Below, piece after piece: positions 23,889-34,282 of a stretch of 64,000 nt of DNA. The position numbers and the translations under genes were made by a program. Origin of the DNA: Monocercomonoides exilis. Its lineage: Eukaryota > Preaxostyla > Oxymonadida > Polymastigidae. Within the stretch, counting starts at the first letter, position 1. The number at the start of each line of letters is the position of its first letter. Below the pieces are notes generated by a model. The model did not search any database. It worked only from the letters and a program-made list of their open reading frames with translations, and was not told where the DNA came from. The stretch covers positions 1,426,001 through 1,490,000 of the forward strand of contig LSRY02000018.1 in assembly GCA_001643675.2 (NCBI GenBank). The letters are read 5' to 3'.

Positions 23889-25195
23889 CTACGGAGTAAG
23901 ATCGACTTGCTGAAGTTTAGCAGTTAGTTGCTGAATACGAGCATCTTTTAATCGAATGTTTTGTTCCAGCCTTCGTGTTTTTGTTTCGAGAATCTAAAAA
24001 ATTAAACGATCCAGATTACGCAAATAACATCAAACGTATATATCGTTTTTGAGAACCAGAGTAAAGATATCATTAAAAAACTGTCAAAACCTCAATTGTT
24101 TCCTTTAATTCTTGAATTGTTTGGTCTTTTTCTGCAATCATATGTTCAGCCATTCTCAGATATGCCTCATCAACAGCTGGAGCTGCTTTTTGCTGCGACG
24201 TTGCTGGCTGAAGTCGATCTCTCACTGAAATCCGCCAATTCAAATATTTTTGTTCGAAAAATAAAAATAAAAATAAATAAATTGGAAACAATAGCTAGAA
24301 TTTAAAAAAAAAATAAAAAATTTTAATAATAAGAAAAAATAAAATAAAATATCACTAGATTCTAGATTCTTGAAAAGAAAAGCAATTACAAAAGTATCTG
24401 ATTATTTTTCATGCCTTCTTCTTTTACTGGAGCAGTTAGCGCTTGCTTTGATGAAATGGATTCTTCTTTTTCCTCTATTTGCTCTGTTTGCTCAGGAGAA
24501 CCCTCAATGTTTGTTCCTCTGAAAGCTTTGTGACTTGTTTGAGGCGATCCGTTTGCTGAAACAAAATTTGATAAATGTATTTTAAAAAGGAAATCATAAC
24601 AAACAATGTGATTCTCGATGTTGATCAATCTGAGAAAATAATCAATAAATAGAACAGCATTCCAGATATTAAAATAGAACGAATTTATACTTTTTGTTTT
24701 AATTCAAAAAGAGCCCATTCAATTGCCCCAACTTTACATAAGGCGATGTTTTCAATATCTTCCATTGAAAACGTAAAGCCGAAGTGTTTTTTGAGAACTT
24801 TCGCTGAATAAATGATAATCGTTTATAAAAATACAAATGCTATCATAACAAAAAAATAGATTTTTGCAAACTATTCAGAGTTTTCCAGTTGTCGATTTTT
24901 TTCGATGTTGAATTTGCAGCGGGATAATTGTGCAGCTCAACGTATTTCGGATAAAAATGAGCAATTACTTCTGCCATCATTACTTCAATAAATCCATTTT
25001 AAAGTCAAAAATAAATAAAGTTAACCGTATTTAATTAAAAAAATTTTAATTAAAGTTTTGCAAACAGCAATCGCTGAAATCCCGTGCAATATTTCGCTTT
25101 ATTCTTGAGAGCTCCACTTGGTCAACCCAATCGTATATTATTGAAAGAGTGTCTGGATCTAAATTATATTTTGTTGGAAGTGATTGAGAAGCCAT
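23889..25195 (-). CDS. SPEF1: SPEF1/CLAMP-like flagellar calponin-homology protein
   Basis: SPEF1 binds and bundles microtubules in axonemes and related arrays. Exons inferred on the minus strand: 25066-25195, 24872-24982, 24691-24803, 24605-24629, 24390-24555, 24091-24220 and 23889-23993, giving 259 residues (human SPEF1 is 236). The start MASQSLPTKYNLDPDTLSII runs into YDWVDQVELSRIKRNIARDF, SDCLMMAEVIAHFYPKYVEL, HNYPAANSTSKKIDNWKTLN and TKVLKKHFGFTFSMEDI, the hallmark CH_2 domain of this family. A Glu/Ser-rich linker follows, then a coiled coil (EKDQTIQELKETIE, then ILETKTRRLEQNIRLKDARI) matching the SPEF1 C-terminal helix. The acceptor of the exon ending at 24220 is the least certain (a choice between two AGs changes the frame; the one used keeps it open). 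It fits an organism with flagella or an axostyle. Converges on eIF4E with 218 bp between stops. Confidence 0.87.
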
Positions 25196-26199
25196 TTGAA
25201 AAGTTTGTATAACTAATAATGGCAGAAGATCAATTATTGTTTTTAAACATTTTTTTGATCATTTTATGTAATGTTTATGTTGAATATAAACATCAGCATC
25301 ACCTTAGAAAATGTGAGTCCATATCAGTCAGTGCCCAGCACTGGTTTTTTTTTTTTTTTTTTATTTTTATTTTTTTTTTGTTTTTTTTTTCTTAAAAAAC
25401 AAACTATTATTTAAATTATGATCAGAAAAGGATAATATACTTTTCAATAATTTAAAATATTCATAACAAAAAATTCCTTCCAATTTACAATAAATAAACC
25501 ATGATTTATTATTTATTTATTTATTTGCTATTTCACATTTTGACAGAAGTCATATCATTCTATGCAAATTAACATCAAGATTTTCCAATTCATTTTTTAA
25601 TGTTTAAGAAGTTTTATTTTCAGTGTCTCATCTTCATTATTATTATTATTTTAAAATCTTTTAACCTAAGTGATTTTTCATGTTCAACAAGTTTTTACTT
25701 CGAAAGACATAATTATCATGATTTAATCATTTCTTTTGTGTAATTCTCAAAAAACAATTTGTTCGTTTTTTTATTAATAACTGATTATCTCTTCAACACA
25801 AAAAAATCATCCGATATGCTATTCGGTAAAAAATTGACGAGAATATTATTATCCAAGAATATAATCAAAAGCTCTTTTTTTTATGTAAATGTTAAAAAAC
25901 TAATTTCAATTTGAAAACAAAGTTTATTACAATTAAAACCTCCTAAATATTTTATTTGATTTTTCATTTAACTGTTTCTTTGATCCTTTCTGATAGTTTT
26001 TCGAAGGACATATGAAAAGTTAGTGAGCATAACAACGATTCGCATTGACTTTTTGATTTTCTTTATCCCTTTTTTTTTTTTAATTTTTATTTGGCTTTAT
26101 CTTTATCTTTTTCTATTTTTTCTTTCTCTTCTTATTCTTCTTCTTCTTCTTCTCTTCCATCTCTTCCACTAGCCAGAATCTCTTTTTAAACACGTAGCC
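25196..26199. other. Intergenic, AT-rich
   Basis: Spacer with long T runs (about 25345-25390) and TTTA repeats near 25505. No gene seen. Confidence 0.6.
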
Positions 26200-26960
26200 C
26201 AAACTATTGCACCTTCCACCGGCACACCTCCTTCACTGGTCCACACTCCGACTCTGTCTCCCTGAACGGCTGCTGTCCTCTCAACATTTCCAGCTGAATC
26301 CCAACAGTGAACGAAACAGACTTCTCTGTCTCATTTGCATTGAACTATGCCTTCTCATCCACCCAGTTTCCCCTCCTCTCTTCCTCCTCCACAGCCTCTC
26401 CAATCTCAATTCCAATCTCAGCCCTGCTTTCCCTTCCTCACGGTTGCACTGCCACATCCTCCTCCACCACCCTGCTCCCCTTCCAAATCTTCGCAAAGAA
26501 TCCGCCCCTATTCTTTGAAGTCCTGCATCTCTGTATGGTTCGATTTACAAGTCTGCTTCTTTAACACTGCGCCCTCTAGCTCAAAGAGATCTCGCTGAGA
26601 GTCGTGTTCACATTCGTGAAGTTCCATTCCTGTATCTCAAACATCCCCCACCCTTCGTTCCTCCTTTCCTTCACCTTCTTCCCCTTCTTCGCCACATACA
26701 ACAGTTCTTCCACTGCTGCATCCTCCTCCTCCAGAAACACAAACACAGCAACCTCAAATTTCAACTACTGACACTGCACCTTCTGTCTCCTCCTTTGCAC
26801 GGTCAACGATCTTCAGCAGCCTAATTTGTAGAACCCACTTCCCATCAAAGCTTAAATGATCCTCCTCCTCTTCCACCAACCCTGCTGCAATATTCATTTA
26901 AGCCAGCATTTCCAACATGCCACCAAACTTCGTTGGTTCCATAAATCGCTCCCCTTCTCT

Positions 26961-26995
<35 letters not shown>

Positions 26996-27900
26996 ACTAC
27001 AATCATCGTCTGCTGCCTGTCCTCGACTTCCGAATTTGAAGCCCCATGCTCAAACGTCGAATGCGGTGCGCCTGAGCTTCCGAACCCAGGATACAATTTT
27101 CCCTCTGTATGCGATACATACACCACCACTAGCTGCCGCTCCATCAGATACACTAGCAAGTTCACCACAACACCTACCACCGACTTTCCTGCTCTCCTGC
27201 ACACCTTCCTCTGAACTTCTATTCACCCAACACGCCAGACATTCCTCCCACCCCACTATCTCAATCCCGTCCAGTTGCAATCTCGGTCCATCCTCAAAGG
27301 CATCCAGTTCCGTCATTTACCGCAATGCCAAGTTAAACCTTAAACACGCCTGCAATCTTCTCCCACTCAATGTCGTGTTTGATCTCATCTTCCAAGGCAC
27401 CACCACCTCGTGCGTTTAGCTCTTCAACACCCTATGCAGTGGCATTGTCAATAGCCACCCATCCCTTGATTCAGCCCTGATGTATTCACTGCTCCATCCC
27501 ACCGTGAACAGGAAAATAATCCTCACAAACCCCTGCATCTCAAACCATCTGCTATCTCCTTGCGGATCGCAGATTTCAATTGCTGGCTTTTCATGTTCTA
27601 GAGGAGCGTGAACATAAGGCACACAAACGCAAACTCCGCCATTGCTCAGTGCTCCATATGTATCAGCTGCTTGACATCCTGCTCCTATCATTTTCCTTTT
27701 TCTGCCATGCACTTCTCCAGCAACAGCTCATCCTGTATCACTTTGATCTCTTCCACAATCGTGTTCTGCAGCATCAACGACGCCCTCTCTCATTCAACAG
27801 CAAGAATTTCCATGCACAGCTCTTGAAGTATGATGCTCCCGACTCATGCCTGATCTCTTCAGAATCTCGATTAGCACGAACTTGCAACATCTGAGCTCAT
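26200..27900 (-). pseudogene. Decayed coding region, unknown helical protein
   Basis: The stretch is C/T-rich on the plus strand and much richer in G+C than its flanks, both boundaries being abrupt. On the minus strand short protein-like pieces appear in changing frames: SIILQELCMEILAVE then stop, NTIVEEIKVIQDELLLEKC near 27700-27800, GALEDEIKHDIEWEKIAGVF near 27330-27390, and GPRLQLDGIEIVGWEECL near 27230-27290. The pieces are helical and acidic, interrupted by many stops and shifts. This looks like an old helical-repeat gene in late decay. I cannot name the family. A 29-base C run sits inside it. Confidence 0.4.
26965..26993. repeat. Poly-C run of 29 bases
   Basis: Uninterrupted C homopolymer in a genome where homopolymers are otherwise A or T. 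It lies inside the decayed coding stretch. The exact length may be affected by sequencing. Confidence 0.9.
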
Positions 27901-28527
27901 TCCATTGTATGTGTGTATTCAGAAGCGTATCTTCAGAAAAATGAATTATCATTTGCCAAGTAAGCTTTGATGATCGAAAAGCATAAGAAAATTCTTATAA
28001 GAAAAAGAAACAGTCATTTCAGATTTCAAACTATAATTGCAAATTTTGGAAAAAATAAAGAACTTTGAAATGCATAACTGATGATAAAATAGTGCAAACT
28101 TTTTTTGAAAAATGCTTTATTGACTCGAACTGAGTCAGCAACAGGCAGTTACGTGAGTGCCTTGGTATTTATTCCACAAAAAATGATCACGACACAACCC
28201 ATTGTTCATATTAAAATAAAAAATGTACATTTAAAAAAAGAAAAATATAAAAAAACCTTTCAATAATGAAAGATGAATTACAAAAAAATATCAATTGCTC
28301 TTTGCATGTCTTGTTTTTCCATTTATACATATATATTTTTATAAGTGAATGGAATTTTTATTTGTCACGTCACGTCACTCCAAAAATGTTCTCGTCAGAA
28401 GGAATGTGATCCAGATGTTGAGTTGAATTATTCTTTATTTCATTTTTAAAATGCAATCTTCTTTGTCTATTTATGAAAACACACATAGATATATTTATTT
28501 GCAAGTCATGCATTTATTTCCACTATT
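27901..28527. other. Intergenic
   Basis: AT-rich spacer; nothing recognised apart from a small GACTC-GAAC-TGAGTC inverted repeat near 28124-28138 of unknown meaning. Confidence 0.5.
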
Positions 28528-28859
28528 ACAAGTGTTTATCATTGTGGACACTTTCAATAACTGTGGACAGTGGCATTATCTCAATAACTGTTGATCGTCT
28601 GTTTTTGACAATTAACCTAATTATTCCCTCAATGAATATGAACTTATAAGACATACAGAAATGAAACAACATTTTCTGAAAATTAAAAATGTTTTTTTCT
28701 AAATTCTGCAGAGAAAGTTGTTTCATTTCTGTATGTCTTATAAGTTCATATTCATTGAGGGAATAATTAGGTTAATTGTCAAAAACAGACGATCAACAGT
28801 TATTGAGATAATGCCACTGTCCACAGTTATTGAAAGTGTCCACAATGATAAACACTTGT
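28528..28859. repeat. Perfect inverted repeat, 143-bp arms, 46-bp loop
   Basis: The left arm 28528-28670 is the exact reverse complement of the right arm 28717-28859. The two outer ends continue as an imperfect match for about 10-15 more bases. The 46-bp loop (28671-28716) is A/T-rich. The arms have no coding character; the 66-codon open frame across them is an accident of the repeat. It has the shape of a foldback element or a long-hairpin RNA locus, but no target-site duplication or terminal signature was identified. A recent palindromic duplication or an assembly artefact remains possible given zero arm divergence. Confidence 0.93.
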
Positions 28860-29848
28860 TATAATGGAAATGAATTTTCATTCCTTATTAATTATTGTTC
28901 AGAAAAAGAGCATGCGAAATAAATTTGAAAAAAAAAGACAATTTGTTTTAATAAAGGTTCCATTTTCATTTTACGTGTTTATAAAAAATAATAATTTTGT
29001 ATTTGGGCTCAAAAGCCTTGAATTATAAATGTTTTTTTTTATTTATTCAAAAAAAAAAAAAAAATAAATAAAATAAAAAAAAAATAAAAGAATTTTATTT
29101 TTAAATATGGGGGAAAATACGATCTTTCAAGCGTTTTTTGCACAAGGCATAGAAAAATTGCTTCACTCTTAACTTTATTTTTCTTTATTAGATTTCAAAA
29201 TAAATTTGATTTCCATATACAAAAACAGATGTCATTGAAATCAAAACAAAAAGTATTATGATATTTGATGAATGTTAAAAAATGAGCCCATTTTCATTGT
29301 GTTTTTTGATTTTAAGAAGTCAATGAAAAGTGCATATATTTTCAATGAAAATGCTTGAAGCAAAATATTTTGCACCATATCTTCTCAACGAACAGGAACA
29401 ATAAAAAATGCAAACATCAAACTTTTCATATGTTATATTAGAAAATGAATTTCCTTCAAAGATGCTTTTCATAAAAATCATCTCGCTTAATTCCATTATG
29501 AATGTCTAGTTGTAGCTGTCTCATTCCACCACGCAAAATAATATTACCTGCTCTGCAGAAAGTATTTATTCACCAACATCAATTTTTAACAAGGAATATT
29601 TTTGTTCTTTCAAACGAAATGATAGGAATGTCCATTATAACAAACCAACAAAGATTTATCGTTTTTTCTTTCTTTCTTTGTTATTCCTTCTCAAAAATGC
29701 AAATGCAAAAAGACCTGGTTTAACCACTTATATTATCATCGTTGCTTTGAGCTTTTGTTTTGCTCCAATTTATTCCATCCAAAAAATATTCAAATTCAAA
29801 TCAAATGACGAATTTTCGTTTTTTTCTGGCTGCGATGTATTTTCAAAA
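28860..29848. other. Intergenic, AT-rich
   Basis: Long A and T runs near 29030-29100. Weak open frames at 29502-29723 and 29678-29914 have AT-driven composition and are not supported as genes. Confidence 0.55.
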
Positions 29849-31268
29849 ATGCGGGAAACGGATAACACAAAAAAGTTCACTGGTGCGCAAATGTTGTTTC
29901 ATTTTAATTCTTGATTATTGATATTTTTTCTTTCTTTCTTTCTTTTCTTTTTTTGATGACTTGTTTTCTGAACTGGAGCATTGCAATGAAAGTGAACAGA
30001 GAAAGAAAATCGAAAAAATGAATGAAATAATTAATGAAATGGATGAAGAAGAATTCAATTCCATTTTCACAATGGTGCTGTTCAATGAAATGGACAAAAT
30101 GATTGAAGAAAGGAAGCTTTCCATGAAAAATGCAATCTTGTTGTTGAAGATCGTTGGATATTGCAAAGTTATAAAAAGCATATGGAGTCTGAATTTAAAA
30201 AAAAATTTGTTGTGCAAAAGATTTGAGAAGATGATAATTGAAGAAAAAAAGAAAAAAGAAGAGAAGAATGAAAAGCTTTGGGTTGATCTTTGTGAATGTT
30301 ATCTTATGCTCTTTGAAAACATTTCAAAAGAAATGTTATCAATAAACTTGCCTTGTCTTCTGAAAGTTGCATTGAACAAAGAGGAAAATGAGGAAACGCA
30401 AAAAGAAGTGGAAATTGCTTTGATGGCACTGAACAATATTGGGTACGATAAGGCATGATTTATTCATTGACTGATAAATTGAATTTTTTTTTATAATTAG
30501 TTTATCGAACAAAAATTGTATTTGGATGAAATAAAAGAGATCATCAAATATCATCAAAAGCATTTCAACCTCACTCGTCTTGCCTATCAATCTGCTTGGG
30601 AGTTTTTGATCAAACTGATGCACATATTCGAAACATCAAAAGAAGTCATCACGAATGAGCTGCATTTGGGGAGAGAAGCAGCCAGAGAACTGGAAGAGTT
30701 GAGAAAGTGTGTTGATTGGAAGAGAGAGAAAGAAGAGGGAAATGGAGAAGGGGAAGCAAAAGAAGTTTGTATTATTAGGAGATGGCTCTGTGCATTTTTT
30801 GATTTCTTTCTCTCGTGCAGATCATGTAATGAAGAGTTTGTTGAACTTATCAGAAGCATTGTTCAAATGTTTCGAGCATCAATGGATAGAAACGGAACAA
30901 TTTGCAACTGGAGCATTAGCCTATTAAGAGGAGCAGCAAAAAGCGGAGCTGTGAAAATTGATTACTTGCTGAAAGGAGGAGCAGTTGATAACATTTTGGT
31001 GGAGATTCAAAAACCAACGTTGAACGAAAGAGTAACATTTGATTACTTGGAATTCTTCTTCTATATTTTAATACGATCGAAAATAAAAGAGTTTGATGAA
31101 ATGGAAGAAGTGAACAGAAAGGTAACCAAAAGGAAGATATTTGAAAAGATTGAAGAAGAAGGATGCGAAGATATCATCACAAGCTTATATGAGGCTTTAG
31201 AATTTTTTAAAAGAAATTATGATCATTCGTTATCTTTGAATATTGCTGATTATCTTGTGAATGTTTGA
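29849..31268 (+). CDS. Lineage-specific helical-repeat protein, copy A
   Basis: The conserved body starts near 29957 (DDLFSELEHCNESEQRKKIE) and runs through FNSIFTMVLFNEMDKMIEER and SMKNAILLLKIVGYC to LPCLLKVALNKEENEETQ and a break near 30452. It continues from 30501 as LYLDEIKEIIKYHQKHFNLT, LAYQSAWEFLIKLM, TNELHLGREAARELEEL, LLKGGAVDNILVEIQKPTL and IFEKIEEEGCEDIITSL, stopping at 31268. Copy B on the opposite strand aligns throughout. The all-alpha repeat pattern suggests an ARM/HEAT-like scaffold; I associate this family with large expansions in Monocercomonoides (memory, not a search). Two junctions are non-standard. A plausible first exon (MRETDNTKKFT, 29849-29882) needs an acceptor just before 29957, where the sequence ends TTTG rather than AG. 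The next intron would be GC-AG (30453-30500). The ORFs are otherwise intact, so it is either expressed with unusual sites or beginning to decay. Confidence 0.6.
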
Positions 31269-32557
31269 GGAAATGAAATTCTTCAAATTTCATGACTCAC
31301 AATTTTTGCTTTTTCTTTTTTACTCATTTCACAAAACGGTACAAAAGTCAATTTTCATATGTTTGTTTTAAAAGTGATTTAGGGCTATAATTTTATCTTG
31401 ACCTTTTTCTTTTTTGCAACACTTTTAGCTTTACACAAGCCTGCGATAAATAAAAAATAACCAGAAATGTTTGAAATGTTTTAATTTCCTTATTCTATAT
31501 TTTTTTTTCAATATTTCTTGTTTACCAAAAAGATCGAGGATTGTAATAATTTTATGTTTTGATCATTGACTTGCTGCTTTTTCAGCGAATATTTTTTATC
31601 AGAAGTTTTAAGCTTTCATATCATAATACATCGTTCTTTTTTATATGTTTTGGTTGTTTAAACTTTCTCAACTTGTTTTTTTAACACTTTTTCTCATTTC
31701 ATACATTTTTTCAAAAAACACGATTTTAAAGACAAATATGAATTAGTTTTTAAATTTATTGAAATGATAAATAAACATAATTAAAATAAAACGATTCTTG
31801 TATGAAAAAATGATTATTTGTTTGTATATGTTTGATAATTAAAATAACAAAAAAATCATATGTACTTGCTTTTTAGTTAATATTCTTGAAAAGTTCCTTT
31901 TCATTTCAATGCTTAATACAAATAAACGATAAATAAGATTTTGAATATTTTTTTCATTTACATAAAATTTGACACAAACACTTGTTTATAGAAAAAATCG
32001 TGTTTTATACAAAAACAGTGATATGAGAAAAAAAGGTCAAAAATAAATAAGAAAATGTTAAAAACAAGTAAAAATAGTAATATAGGAATGCGGAATTATG
32101 ATGCTTTTAATAAAAACGTTCAGTATGAAATATTCGTTTCACAGCCAGCAAGTCTTTGATCTGGGTCCTAAAATTATATAAATTTTAAATAATTTTTAGT
32201 ACATAAAAATCACAAAAAATTTTTTAACAGAATTCTGAAAAACATAAATATCAAGAAGTCTATTTATTTTGTTTTTGTTATTAGCCTTTTCACAAATCAA
32301 AAAAGCAAAAATAAGTTTCAAAAAAATAGGGTTGAGATAAAAAATTGAGGTCAAGATAAAATATGCACCCTATAATCCCGATTTATCAAAATGAAGTAAA
32401 AAAAAAAAAAAAAAAAAAAGAAGAAGAAGAAGAGGAGGAGGAGGAAGAAGAGGAAGAAGAGGAAGAAGAGGAAGAAGAGGAAGAAGAGGAGGAGGAGGAA
32501 GTGGAAGATTGAATACATTGGAGCGCTAACTTGTTTTTGAAAGTTACACTTCAAAGC
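31269..32557. other. Intergenic with purine microsatellite
   Basis: AT-rich spacer between the two tail-to-tail paralogues. A run of about 20 A followed by GAA/GAG/GGA repeats occupies about 32398-32505 and lies just beyond the end of copy B. No gene recognised. Confidence 0.6.
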
Positions 32558-33890
32558 TTAATGAGATATGAGATAATCCAAAAAATCCACAGAAATGTTT
32601 GAATAATAACTTAATTCAAAAAACATTCCATAGCAGCTGAAAATGAAGTCATCGTATCCTTCTTCTTCCATCCTTTCAATAATCTCATTTTTGACAACCT
32701 TTCTGATCATTTGCTCTTCCTTTTCGTAATTTTTATCTTTTCTTTCTTTGTTTGTTGTTTCTTTCAATCGTTTTGCAATGAGACGAAATACGAACAAGAA
32801 ATTTAACCATGCTCTGTTGTCTATTGTCGACTGCTGCATCTGCTCCAAAAGAGTGTCAATGAAACCACTTTTCATCAAATCACCAGCAGAAATAGCTTCA
32901 TTCCGGGCGATAGTTTCAAACAACTCAATTCTTGCTCTGTGAAAATCTTCATCAAAATCTTTAGCATTTTTGTGAAGCTGTATAACGCTTGCAATCAGTT
33001 GTGTATCCTTTTCATCTCTCAATTTGTTGCCTTGAAAGTAACGGTGGACTGTGGCAAACCACCTTTCAATAAAAATTCTTTCCATTTTTTGTTTTTCACA
33101 ATTTTCATTCTTCTTCCAATCACTGTATTGGGCAAGCTCTTCTCTCTCTTGCTGTCTCTCTCGTAAAATGCAACTCATTCACAATTACAGTTGCCAAGCT
33201 ATCATCGTTCTCAAATCTGAATATCAAAAAACTCCATGCAGACTGATGCGCAAGTCGCGTCAGATTGCGATGCTTCTGATGATGTTGGATGATTTCTTTG
33301 ATTTCATTCACATACAGCTCTTTTCTCTTATCCTTAGAAAATGGAAAAAATCAATAATATCAAAAATGAAACAAAAATGCTCATACGTAATACGCGTCAA
33401 TGCAACTCAAAGCCAACAATGCTATTTCCACTTCTTTTTGTACTTCTTCGTTTTGCTCTTTCGTTAATGCGACTTTCAAAATATGTGGCACACATATTTC
33501 AGTCATTGTTTCTGGAAGTTCCATATATTCGTATTTTAACGAAAGGTCACATCCACAAAGATCAACAAGCAGCTTTCCGTTTTTAACTTCTTTTTTCTGT
33601 TCTTCTTCAATAATCATCTTCTCAAATCGTAATTGCAAAAAAGAATTATTAAAACTGCTGTTCCAAATTCTTTCTAACGCTTTGCGATAACTAATATGCT
33701 TCAACAACAAAATTGCGTGATCTAAAAACAATTTCTTTTCTTCAATTATTTTGTCTATTTTGTTGAATAATTCTTTCGTGAAAAAAGAATCAAATTCTTC
33801 TTTATCCATTTCATCCATTTGTCCATTCATTTCTTCAACTTTTTGTTTCTGTTCTCCTTCAGAGCAATTTTCATGCAAAGAAAACAACAT
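32558..33890 (-). pseudogene. Lineage-specific helical-repeat protein, copy B, frameshifted
   Basis: Paralogue of the gene at 29849-31268 in opposite orientation. The first Met in the conserved frame is at 33890: MLFSLHENCSEGEQKQKVEE, then EEFDSFFTKELFNKIDKIIE and VPHILKVALTKEQNEE. A regular GT-AG intron (33333-33386) joins CIDAYY to DKRKELYVNEIKEII. The reading continues HHQKHRNLTRLAHQSAWSFL to VNELHFTRETARE. There, in a run of AG dinucleotides at about 33141-33162, one base is missing, and the family sequence resumes one frame over as EELAQYSDWKKNE. It then runs undisturbed to the stop at 32558 (AGDLMKSGFIDTLLEQMQQS, EIIERMEEEGYDDFIFS). One indel thus separates two otherwise intact halves, either a young pseudogene or a base error in a dinucleotide repeat. 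The 5' exon is unresolved. Confidence 0.7.
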
Positions 33891-34282
33891 TTCAAATCTC
33901 AGAAAACTTTTGAAATTAAAAGCAATAAATAACAGATTATATAAGCGTACCACAGAGATTATCCATATTCGATGATTTCAGCAGTTTTAATGTCTTTTTC
34001 ATTACAGTTATGCAACATGAAAAAAAACCGCAATTGAATAACAAAAGCATAATCAAATTTTCCAGATGGTTTTAATATGAAATTGGAATAAAAGCATTCG
34101 AATTTGTTCCATTTTCAATTCTTTTCCAAGAAAATACAACAGAATAATTCAAATTCTACTTTGTGTATATATTTTTTTGAAAATGGTAATAAATAATACA
34201 TTCATTTTCAAAATACCATAATCGAAAGAATTTTTTTAAACAAAAGTTTTCAAATTTCTGTTCCGAAGACTGCTTTGGAGCT
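33891..34282. other. Spacer upstream of two divergent genes
   Basis: AT-rich sequence holding the unresolved 5' end of copy B (an open frame continues to 33953, with a Met-start short frame just upstream) and the promoter side of the beta-helix gene. No motif assigned. Confidence 0.45.

Noticed and set aside
28526-28726. 66-codon minus-strand frame
   Set aside because: Falls inside the palindrome arm and loop; no protein character, and the other arm reads identically on the other strand.
29502-29914. Two overlapping short plus-strand frames upstream of copy A
   Set aside because: AT-driven composition and no family similarity; only the last few codons (29849-29882) may be a real first exon.
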